From: Deinococcus aerolatus
GTDB taxonomy: Bacteria; Deinococcota; Deinococci; Deinococcales; Deinococcaceae
DNA length: 34,370 nt
NCBI RefSeq assembly: GCF_014647055.1
Contig: NZ_BMOL01000025.1
Location: 1-34,370, forward strand
Direction of reading: 5' to 3'
The stretch's first letter is position 1. The number at the start of each line of letters is the position of its first letter. The notes under the pieces are model-generated. The model had not been told where the DNA came from. It worked only from the letters and a program-made list of their open reading frames with translations, and did not search any database. The position numbers were made by a program, and so were the translations under genes. Positions 15,703-23,227 of this stretch are shown here, piece by piece.

Positions 15703-17109
15703 ATGAATAAGCCAACCACTGTCAATTTTTTCAGAGCCATCGAAGAGTTTCGCAACGAGGCGCGGACCATGGACGCTGTCCCCCTCGTCAGTGCCCTGAT
15801 ACTGCTGCACGCCGTGGACCGCTTTCCTGAGCATTTTGCCGCCCTCGGCCTGAGCTTGCCGCAGAGCGCGTCCCATGAACTCCAGCAAAGTCTGCAACTC
15901 GCTCCCGGGCGGGTGGAAAAGTTGCTGCACGAGGTGCTGATGGACCGCGTGGACAGCCGTGTCGAGGTCGACACGGGGCTGGGGCTGAAGGACGTGGTGG
16001 TCGCTCGGGCCTCACGGGCCGTTGCCCAGGAGATCTGGCAGGCCACCTCCGGCCTGGCCGCAGAGGCTGGAATCAAGGTCCTGGGAACGGCCTTCTCGCA
16101 GATGCTCGACTACATCGTGCGGCAGTTCCCTAAATCCAGCGGCTTCATGCAGACGCCCGAGACGGTCGCGCAGCTGATGGCCGAACTCGTTGACGCTGGC
16201 CCAGGAATGAGCGTGCTGGACGTCACATCCGGCTTTTCCCGGACTCTGGTGGAGGTAGCACGCCTGCAACGCCGGCGCGGCGAGGACCCGAACAGCCTGA
16301 GGTACGTTGGCCAGGAACGTGACCCTCTGGCGGCCCTGCTGGGGGCCGTCCAGCTGGTGCTAAATGGCGTGACGCAATTCACCCTGCACGTCGACGATGT
16401 CCTCACTGATCCCAGGACGGGCCAGGGTGAATTTGACCGCGTGATCGCCGACCCACCACTGGGCCTTACCCTGCCCCATCTCGTCGGCCGCCTGGAAGGC
16501 GACCCCCGCTTCGTGTTTGGCAAGAAGGGGCTGCCCAGGGCCGCCGATTGGCTGTTCTTGCAGCACGGGCTCACCGCCCTCAAGCCTGGAGGGCGCGCCG
16601 TCTTCATCACGGCCCACGGCCCCATGTTCCGCGGCGGGATGGAAGCGTCGGTTCGGCAGGACCTGCTGGCCGCCGGCTGGCTGCACACCGTCATGGCGCT
16701 GCCCAGCAGCCTGTATCCGAACACGGGGATTCCGATGGTCCTCACCGTGTTCGACCGGCCGGCGCCCGGTCAGACCGGCTTCCCAGATGTGCTGATGATC
16801 GACGCGAGCCCGATGGGCACGCGCCAGGGCCGGTCCCAGATCCTGGACGAGGCTACCCGCTCGCACCTGCTGACCCTCGTGCGTCAGCGCTCGGAGGACC
16901 CTGAGCGCTCGGCGCTGGTTCCCCACGCCCGAATTCACGACAACGATGACGCCTGGCAGCCCAACCAGTACCTCAGCCAAGACAGTGAAGACAGCGCCCG
17001 GAGCCTGGTCCAGATCCGAGCAGAGCTGAGCGGGCAGCTGGTGACGCTGCGCAGCGCCGAGCAGCAACTGGAAGATGCGCTCAGCGCCCTGACACCTCCC
17101 CAGCGGTAA
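15703..17109 (+). CDS. Divergent N6-adenine methylase-like protein (HsdM-like, altered motifs)
   Basis: The 468-residue protein has an N-terminal helical region and an HsdM-type methylase core: GFMQTPETVAQLMAEL, motif I region MSVLDVTSGFSRTLVEV (D173), motif IV region VIADPPLG (D250-L253), and the late ALPSSLYPNTGIPMVL. Active HsdM proteins usually have D-x-x-x-G-T/S-G-G in motif I and NPPF/NPPY in motif IV. Here the aromatic residue that stacks on the flipped adenine is replaced by Leu and motif I ends G-F-S. Activity is therefore uncertain. The C-terminus has a coiled-coil-like stretch (RAELSGQLVTLRSAEQQLED). ATG 15703 is preferred over the upstream in-frame start because it follows the half-HsdS stop by 1 nt. 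No hsdR directly follows, since a full hsdM comes next. Confidence 0.8.
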   Translation: MNKPTTVNFFRAIEEFRNEARTMDAVPLVSALILLHAVDRFPEHFAALGLSLPQSASHELQQSLQLAPGRVEKLLHEVLMDRVDSRVEVDTGLGLKDVVVARASRAVAQEIWQATSGLAAEAGIKVLGTAFSQMLDYIVRQFPKSSGFMQTPETVAQLMAELVDAGPGMSVLDVTSGFSRTLVEVARLQRRRGEDPNSLRYVGQERDPLAALLGAVQLVLNGVTQFTLHVDDVLTDPRTGQGEFDRVIADPPLGLTLPHLVGRLEGDPRFVFGKKGLPRAADWLFLQHGLTALKPGGRAVFITAHGPMFRGGMEASVRQDLLAAGWLHTVMALPSSLYPNTGIPMVLTVFDRPAPGQTGFPDVLMIDASPMGTRQGRSQILDEATRSHLLTLVRQRSEDPERSALVPHARIHDNDDAWQPNQYLSQDSEDSARSLVQIRAELSGQLVTLRSAEQQLEDALSALTPPQR

Positions 17110-17244
17110 TCCACCGACGGCCCGGGAACGCATCTGGGTCTTCGGCAGCCTGCCGCCTCCGCTACCCTGAGTCCATCCGGGCGGCCCCCACACTCAAGCC
17201 AGGGCCAGAATTTCTGGCCCACCTGGACCTCTAAAAGGAACACC

Positions 17245-19374
17245 ATGGAACAACCACAACTCAGCTGGATCATAAATTTTATCTGGGGCATCGCCGACGA
17301 CGTCCTGCGCGACGTATATGTCCGTGGCAAGTACCGTGATGTCATTCTGCCCATGATGGTGCTGCGCCGCCTGGATGCTGTGCTGGAGCCCACCAAGCAG
17401 GATGTCCTGGATATGAAAAAGTCCCAGGACGAGTCGGGCATCGTCCACCAGGATGAGATGCTGCGCGAGGCAGCGGGGCAGGCCTTTTACAACACCTCGC
17501 CTTTCACGCTGCGCGACCTGCGCAACCGCGCCAGCCAGCAGAAGCTCAAGGCCGACTTTGAGGCTTACCTGGACGGGTTCTCGCCCAACGTGCAGCAGAT
17601 CCTGGACAACTTCGAGTTCCGCAACCAGTTGCCGAGGTTGATCAAGGCCGACGCCCTGGGCACCTTGATCGAAAAGTTGCTGGACCCGGCCATAAATCTC
17701 AGCCCCTCCCCTGTGCTTAATGGAGACGGCACCGTGAAGGTGCCGGGCTTGGACAACCACGCGATGGGTACCGTGTTCGAGGAGCTGGTGCGCCGCTTCA
17801 ACGAGGCGAACAACGAGGAGGCCGGCGAACACTGGACGCCGCGTGACGCCGTGCGCCTGATGGCCCGGCTGATCTTCGATCCCATCGCCGACGCCGTTCA
17901 AGACGGCACCTACCTGCTTTACGACGGTGCGTTCGGCACAGGCGGCATGCTGACCGTGGCGGATGAAACCCTGCGGGGCCTGGCCGAGGCGCAAGGCAAG
18001 CAGGTCGTCACCCATCTGTACGGCCAGGAGATCAACGCCGAGACCTACGCCATCGCCAAGGCCGACCTGCTGCTTAAGGGCGAAGGGGAAGAGGCCGACA
18101 ACATCGTCGGGGGGCCCGAGCATTCCACGCTGGCCAACGACGCTTTTCCCAGCCACGAATTCGACTTCATGCTCAGCAATCCGCCCTACGGCAAAAGCTG
18201 GAAGAGCGACCTGGAACGCATGGGCGGCAAGGACGGCATGCAGGACCCGCGCTTCATCATCGATTACGCCGGCGAGAGCGACTACTCGCTGATCACGCGC
18301 AGCAGTGACGGCCAGATGCTGTTCATGGCGAACCTGCTGAGCAAGATGAAGCAGGGCACGCCCCTGGGCAGCCGCATCGCGACCGTTCACAATGGATCGA
18401 GCCTGTTCACCGGCGACGCCGGGCAGGGCGAGAGCAACATCCGGCGCTGGATCATCGAGAACGACTGGCTTGAGGCCATCGTCGCGCTGCCGCTGAACAT
18501 GTTCTACAACACCGGCATCGCCACCTACGTCTGGGTACTGACCAACCGCAAGCCCGCGCACCGCCGCGGCAAGGTGCAGCTGATCGACGCCACCGGCTGG
18601 AATAAGCCGCTGCGCAAGAACATGGGCATGAAGAACTGCGAGCTGGCCGAAGGGGACATCGACCGCATCCTGGCCGCCTTCCTGACCCTGGAGGAGAGCG
18701 AGCAGTCCAGGGTCTTCCCCAACGAGGCCTTCGGCTATCACAAGATCACGGTGGAGCGCCCCCTGCGCCTGCGGGTGGACCTGAGCGAGGGACGGCGCCG
18801 GCAGTTCCAGACCGTCTGCACCGAAGCCGAAGAGCTGGGTGTGGTCAAGCTGATCACCCTGGCCGCCGAGAAGCTCGGAGCCGGGCCACACACCAACTAC
18901 AACACGTTCAGCCAGCAGCTGAGGCTTCTGGCCGATCAACAGGGCTTTAAGCTGACCGCCAAGCGGCTCAAGCTGATTCAGGGCAGTTTGGCCGAACGCG
19001 ACGAGGACGCCGATCCAGTAGTCAGGAAGATCCACAAGGCCGGCAAGGTTCAGGAAGACGCGCTGCACGGGTTGTACGCCTCAAGCTACGGCGTCTTTGA
19101 GTACGAGCCGGACCCGGAGCTGCGCGACACCGAGCAGATCCCGCTGCTGGAAGACGGCGGCGTGGCCGCGTTCATTGAGCGAGAGGTCTGGCCGCACGCC
19201 GCCGACGCCTGGGTGGACGCGGACAGCCTGAAGACCGGCTACGAGATCAGCTTCACCCGCCACTTCTACAAGCCCCAACCGCTGCGGACCCTCGAGGAGA
19301 TCACCGCCGACATCCGCGCCCTGGAGGCCGAGACTGATGGACTGCTGGCCGAGATTATTGGAAACGGAAGGTGA
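17245..19374 (+). CDS. hsdM: Type I restriction-modification methyltransferase subunit
   Basis: The 709-residue protein is a full-length, canonical HsdM. It has an N-terminal helical domain (WGIADDVLRDVYVRGKYRDV, ILPMMVLRRLDAVLEP), GEHWTPRDAVRLMARL, motif I LLYDGAFGTGGML (about 222-234), YGQEINAETYAIAKADLLL, motif IV MLSNPPYGKSW (N312-Y315), and the late ALPLNMFYNTGIATYVWVLTN. It transfers a methyl group from S-adenosylmethionine to adenine N6 at sites chosen by HsdS, and forms part of the HsdR2M2S nuclease. AAAGGAACACC supplies the SD before ATG 17245. The 135-nt gap before it carries TACCCT at 17163-17168 without a clear -35. GTGA overlap joins it to the next gene. Confidence 0.95.
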   Translation: MEQPQLSWIINFIWGIADDVLRDVYVRGKYRDVILPMMVLRRLDAVLEPTKQDVLDMKKSQDESGIVHQDEMLREAAGQAFYNTSPFTLRDLRNRASQQKLKADFEAYLDGFSPNVQQILDNFEFRNQLPRLIKADALGTLIEKLLDPAINLSPSPVLNGDGTVKVPGLDNHAMGTVFEELVRRFNEANNEEAGEHWTPRDAVRLMARLIFDPIADAVQDGTYLLYDGAFGTGGMLTVADETLRGLAEAQGKQVVTHLYGQEINAETYAIAKADLLLKGEGEEADNIVGGPEHSTLANDAFPSHEFDFMLSNPPYGKSWKSDLERMGGKDGMQDPRFIIDYAGESDYSLITRSSDGQMLFMANLLSKMKQGTPLGSRIATVHNGSSLFTGDAGQGESNIRRWIIENDWLEAIVALPLNMFYNTGIATYVWVLTNRKPAHRRGKVQLIDATGWNKPLRKNMGMKNCELAEGDIDRILAAFLTLEESEQSRVFPNEAFGYHKITVERPLRLRVDLSEGRRRQFQTVCTEAEELGVVKLITLAAEKLGAGPHTNYNTFSQQLRLLADQQGFKLTAKRLKLIQGSLAERDEDADPVVRKIHKAGKVQEDALHGLYASSYGVFEYEPDPELRDTEQIPLLEDGGVAAFIEREVWPHAADAWVDADSLKTGYEISFTRHFYKPQPLRTLEEITADIRALEAETDGLLAEIIGNGR

Positions 19375-19805
19375 CTGCGGACTACGGCTTGCCGGCGCTC
19401 CGCGCCATCTCAGACTTCCTGCCCACCTTTAGCGCGGCGGATTTCCGCTTCGCTCACAACGACTCGCCGTTACGCCAGACCGGAGAGAAAAGCTTCGAGA
19501 TAGTGGGCTATCGATACGATCCACAAGTCCATGCATTCTGGAGAGCAGCTGAGCAGCACGGCTGGCTGTACACATTCGACTGGGGGACATGGGGCAGGAC
19601 GCCGGAAGCCAGTCAGCTGAGGTTCGATACGGCTGTTCTTGCTCAGGCCAGCGCCCTACAGCTTTCACGGCTGCTTTCCATGTTCGCCCGAATGGAACGT
19701 TTCGGCGACGGCGCATGGCTGAGCCTGTGGGACAGCGGCCTTCTTCTTCGCATTCTCACCCGGGCCCACGCCCTTGCCAATGAACTTGAAGGAGCGTCCA
19801 CCTGA
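19371..19805 (+). CDS. Small unknown protein in the Type I operon
   Basis: The 144-residue protein starts at GTG 19371, overlapping the hsdM stop (GTGA), and ends TGATG into the next gene, so it is translated as part of the operon. Visible features are [30 protein letters not shown], and a helical C-terminal half rich in Leu and Arg ([20 protein letters not shown]). The FDWxxW pattern and length are reminiscent of the DUF6508 family, often seen in RM loci, but I cannot confirm it. No catalytic motif is evident. A helper or regulatory role for its neighbours is plausible only from position. Confidence 0.72.
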   Translation: MTADYGLPALRAISDFLPTFSAADFRFAHNDSPLRQTGEKSFEIVGYRYDPQVHAFWRAAEQHGWLYTFDWGTWGRTPEASQLRFDTAVLAQASALQLSRLLSMFARMERFGDGAWLSLWDSGLLLRILTRAHALANELEGAST

Positions 19806-21604
19806 TGCCCCCACAACGCTATTCCGTCACCCCACAGCCCATTGAGACCCTGCTGACCTGGATCAAGTCCGGTGAGATCGCCATTCCCGAGATTCAGCGC
19901 CCGTTCGTGTGGGACGCCACCAAAGTCAGGAACCTGCTCGACTCGCTGTACAGGGGCTACCCGGTGGGCTACCTGATTGCCTGGAAGAACCCGGACGTGA
20001 AGCTCAAGAACGGCAGGACCTCCGAAGGCAAGCGCATCCTGATCGACGGGCAGCAGCGGGTCACGGCGCTGATGGCCTCCTTGCTGGGCCAGTCGGTGCT
20101 GACCAAGGATTATCAGAGCGTCAAGCTGCGGATCGCCTTTCACCCGCTGGAAGAGAAGTTCGAGGTCACCAACCCTGCCATCCAGAAAGATCCCGCGTGG
20201 TTGCACGACATCTCCAACATCTTCGCGCCAGATGCCGACCTTTTCGAAATTGCCCAGGCCTACCTTGGCGTTAACCCTGGACAGACCACGAAACTGGTCT
20301 TTGCGCGCTTGCAGCAACTCTTGAAGCTCGTCAACAACCAGGTGGGCATCATTGAACTCGCCAGTGATCTGGACATCGAGACCGTGACCGAGATCTTCAT
20401 CCGCGTGAACTCCGAGGGCGTGGCGCTGTCGCAGGCGGACTTCGTGATGTCCAAGATCGCCGCGAACGAGACCTATGGCGGCAACACCCTGCGCAAGGCC
20501 ATCGACTACTTCTGCCACCTGGCCGAACACCCCGGCTTCCTCAGCACCGTCGAGAAAGACACGGCCTTCACCAGCTCCGACTTCTATCCCAAGATGAAGT
20601 GGCTGAGCAACGTTGTGGACGACATCTATGGCCCCAGCTACACCGACATGCTGCGGGTGGCCTTCACCAGCCAGTTCGGGCGGGGCCGCCTGCAGGACCT
20701 GGTGGCGCTGCTGTCGGGGCGCAACTTCGAGACCAAGCAGCACGAGGACGCCATCGCTGAGGCGTCGTTCGCCAGCCTGAGCCACGGCATCCACCAGTTC
20801 ATCAACGAGACGCACTTCAAGCGCTTCACCATGATCATCCGCTCGGCGGGCTTCATCAGCTCCCGCCTGATCAGCAGCCAGAACGCCCTGAACGCCGCGT
20901 ACGTCGTTTATATACATGGCCGGGCCAAGGGCACTCCGCCTGAGCAGCTCGAAAGCCTGGTACGGCGCTGGTACGCGCTGTCGATCCTGACCGGGCGCTA
21001 CTCGGGCAGCTCCGAGTCGGCTTTTGACCGCGACATCCGGCAGATCAACGAACGTGGCCTCGCCACGCACATCGGCGAAGTCATCAGCGCCACCCTCACC
21101 GACAGCTTCTGGACGGAGTTGCTGCCCCAGCAGATGGACACCTCTAGCGGCAATAGTCCCTTCTTCCTGGCGTACCAGGCCGCGCAGGTCAAGGCCAATG
21201 ACCGGGGCTTTCTGTCTCAGGATCTCACCGTGCAAGACCTGCTTCTGCACAAGGTTGACGTTCACCATACGTATCCCGCCGACTTCCTCAAAAATCAGGG
21301 CCTGAACAAAGGTAAGTACAACCAAATCGCGAACTTTGTGCTGGCGCAGAGCGAGATCAACATCGCTATCGGCAATACTGACCCACAAATCTACTTCGAG
21401 AGATTAAAGAAGCAGGTGACTGGCGGCACCCCTGAAAAGACATACGGCGGCATCACCGACGAGGCCGAGCTGCGGGCCAACCTGCGCGTCCACTGCATTC
21501 CGGAGACCATGCTGGATGACCCGTCTATGCCGTATCAGACCTTCCTGCAGCAGCGCCGCAAGCTGATGGCCCTGAAGCTCCAGGCGTGGTTCGGGAGGCT
21601 GTGA
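19805..21604 (+). CDS. GmrSD-like protein: DUF262 domain plus His-His nuclease-like C-terminus
   Basis: The 599-residue protein opens with a DUF262/ParB-Srx-type domain: [21 protein letters not shown] (26-47) and [12 protein letters not shown] (D81-R85). The DGQQR motif is the nucleotide-binding site in GmrS and relatives. The C-terminal part has [12 protein letters not shown] (about H487-H488) followed by [14 protein letters not shown] and IGN, which matches the HNH/DUF1524-type nuclease fold of GmrD in degenerate form. GmrSD enzymes cut DNA with modified, often glucosylated, cytosines. Sitting between hsdM and hsdS, it would add a modification-dependent arm to the Type I system. Alternatively, it may assist the Type I enzyme. 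ATG 19805 overlaps the previous stop by one base. Confidence 0.85.
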   Translation: MPPQRYSVTPQPIETLLTWIKSGEIAIPEIQRPFVWDATKVRNLLDSLYRGYPVGYLIAWKNPDVKLKNGRTSEGKRILIDGQQRVTALMASLLGQSVLTKDYQSVKLRIAFHPLEEKFEVTNPAIQKDPAWLHDISNIFAPDADLFEIAQAYLGVNPGQTTKLVFARLQQLLKLVNNQVGIIELASDLDIETVTEIFIRVNSEGVALSQADFVMSKIAANETYGGNTLRKAIDYFCHLAEHPGFLSTVEKDTAFTSSDFYPKMKWLSNVVDDIYGPSYTDMLRVAFTSQFGRGRLQDLVALLSGRNFETKQHEDAIAEASFASLSHGIHQFINETHFKRFTMIIRSAGFISSRLISSQNALNAAYVVYIHGRAKGTPPEQLESLVRRWYALSILTGRYSGSSESAFDRDIRQINERGLATHIGEVISATLTDSFWTELLPQQMDTSSGNSPFFLAYQAAQVKANDRGFLSQDLTVQDLLLHKVDVHHTYPADFLKNQGLNKGKYNQIANFVLAQSEINIAIGNTDPQIYFERLKKQVTGGTPEKTYGGITDEAELRANLRVHCIPETMLDDPSMPYQTFLQQRRKLMALKLQAWFGRL

Positions 21605-21605
21605 C

Positions 21606-22982
21606 ATGATCCACGCCCTAACCCCCTATCCTGCCATGAAAGACAGCGGCGTTCCCTGGCTGGGGCAAGTGCCAGAGCACTGGGACGTGGTGCCTGCGCT
21701 CGCTGCCTACAAGTCAAGAGGGATCAAGAACACCGGCATGGTGGAGAAGACGGTGCTGTCGCTGAGCTACGGGCGCATCGTGATTAAGCCGGAAGAGAAA
21801 CTGCGCGGCCTCGTTCCTGAATCTTTCGAGACGTACCAGATCGTAGAACCGGGGAACATTATCGTCCGAACCACTGATCTCCAGAACGACAAGAACAGTC
21901 TTCGCATCGGCCATGCGAAAGACCGTGGCATCATCACTTCGGCCTACTTGTGTCTTGAGACCACTGACCGCGTACTCAACGAGTTCGGTTATCAGTATCT
22001 CAACGCCTATGATCTGCTGAAGATCATCTACGGCTATGGCTCTGGTCTGCGACAGAATCTGGATTTCAAGGACATTCGGCGCATGCCCGTACTTGTCCCG
22101 TCACATGACGAGCAGGCCGCCATCGTCCGTTATCTGGACTACGCAGACCGCCGCATTCGCCGCACCATCGCCGCCAAGCAGAAGCTGATCAAGCTGCTGC
22201 AAGAGCAGAAGCAGGTCATCATCCACCAAGCGGTGACGCGGGGGCTTGATCCGGATGTAAAGCTGAAGCCGAGTGGCGTGGAGTGGCTGGGCAATGTGCC
22301 GGAAGGATGGAAGGTCAAGCGGTTAAAGGCCGAGATGTACAACTTAAACCCTGTGCGCGTTCCGTTGAGTTCGACTGAGCGCGGACGTATGACGACCCGT
22401 GAGTACGATTATTACGGCGCATCTGGCATCATTGATAAAGTTGATGACTACCTATTCGATGATGACCTTCTCCTCATTGCCGAAGATGGGGCCAACTTAG
22501 TTCTCCGCAATCTTCCACTGGCCGTGATTGCGCGCGGGAAGTTCTGGGTCAATAATCATGCCCATATTCTTAAGCCGATAGAAGGCAAATTGGAGTATTT
22601 TGCTGCCGTCCTAGAACAGATCAATTATCTGCCCTGGATAACTGGATCTGCACAACCAAAATTGACGCGAGATAGACTAATGGCCGTAAAAATTCCAGTG
22701 CCACCTGTAGACGAGCAAGAAGCCATTACTGAGGCCATATCCAATACAACCTTGCCATTATCAAGTGCGATCCAACGTACCCAGCAAGAAATCTCCCTCC
22801 TGCGCGAGTACCGCACCCGCCTCATCGCCGATCTGGTCACGGGCAAGCTGGACGTGCGGGGCGTGGCGGCGCAGTTGCCGGAGCTGGATGCCGCTCTGCC
22901 GGAAGAAGAACTTGATGTGGAGATCGATACCGACTTGGAAGGTGACGAGCCTGAGACGGAAGCTGCCGAGGCACTGGCATGA
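21606..22982 (+). CDS. hsdS: Type I restriction specificity subunit (two target-recognition domains)
   Basis: The 458-residue full HsdS selects the DNA site for HsdM and HsdR. Two repeats each begin with the family motif (SGVPWLGQVPEHWDVV and SGVEWLGNVPEGWKVK). The first TRD ends in the helix DRRIRRTIAAKQKLIKLLQE and the second in the conserved region LREYRTRLIADLVTGKLDVR. An acidic tail follows. The second TRD (about 22320-22770) is visibly richer in A+T than its flanks, suggesting exchange of that domain. It begins 1 nt after the GmrSD-like stop; its own stop overlaps ATGA with the decayed AlbA_2-type fragment. Confidence 0.93.
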   Translation: MIHALTPYPAMKDSGVPWLGQVPEHWDVVPALAAYKSRGIKNTGMVEKTVLSLSYGRIVIKPEEKLRGLVPESFETYQIVEPGNIIVRTTDLQNDKNSLRIGHAKDRGIITSAYLCLETTDRVLNEFGYQYLNAYDLLKIIYGYGSGLRQNLDFKDIRRMPVLVPSHDEQAAIVRYLDYADRRIRRTIAAKQKLIKLLQEQKQVIIHQAVTRGLDPDVKLKPSGVEWLGNVPEGWKVKRLKAEMYNLNPVRVPLSSTERGRMTTREYDYYGASGIIDKVDDYLFDDDLLLIAEDGANLVLRNLPLAVIARGKFWVNNHAHILKPIEGKLEYFAAVLEQINYLPWITGSAQPKLTRDRLMAVKIPVPPVDEQEAITEAISNTTLPLSSAIQRTQQEISLLREYRTRLIADLVTGKLDVRGVAAQLPELDAALPEEELDVEIDTDLEGDEPETEAAEALA

Positions 22983-23101
22983 CCAGTTACCGCTCACTCG
23001 ATTATGTGGTGGGCTAAGTCTGCCACCCATCCAGCGAGACCGGGTGGGCGGAGTTCAAGCACACCAGGCCCGAGCCGGAAGAGATCGCGCAGGTTGCTTG
23101 A
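22979..23101 (+). pseudogene. Decayed N-terminus of a Schlafen/AlbA_2-type gene
   Basis: ATG 22979 overlaps the hsdS stop (ATGA), the spacing expected of an operon gene, and reads MTSYRSLDYVVG to a TAA at 23015-23017. The same frame continues as VCHPSSETGWAEFKHTRPEP, then EEIAQVA, to a TGA at 23099-23101. E-T-x-W-x-E-F-K-H-x-x-x-x-P-E-x-I is the typical opening of AlbA_2 (divergent AAA / Schlafen-like) proteins, which are common companions of Type I RM genes. Nothing of the rest of such a gene (normally several hundred residues) remains before hsdR. I read it as a deleted and point-mutated remnant. The similarity is from pattern memory, not a search. Confidence 0.55.
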
Positions 23102-23203
23102 TGACTTGGGCACGGCGCGCTGACCTGGCACTGACCACCAACCTGGCAACGCCCGCCCACACGAGGTTGTGCCCGTCCTACGTCGCTTGATGGTTGCTTG
23201 ATG
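23092..23203 (+). repeat. 12-bp direct repeat flanking a 100-bp scar before hsdR
   Basis: GGTTGCTTGATG occurs at 23092-23103 and again at 23192-23203. The second copy is itself part of a short tandem (GCTTGATG twice, 23185-23203). The first copy ends the decayed AlbA_2-type fragment. Such repeats are a likely footprint of the deletion that removed that gene. Confidence 0.6.
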
Positions 23204-23227
23204 GCCAGCCCCGAGATTGGAGACACC

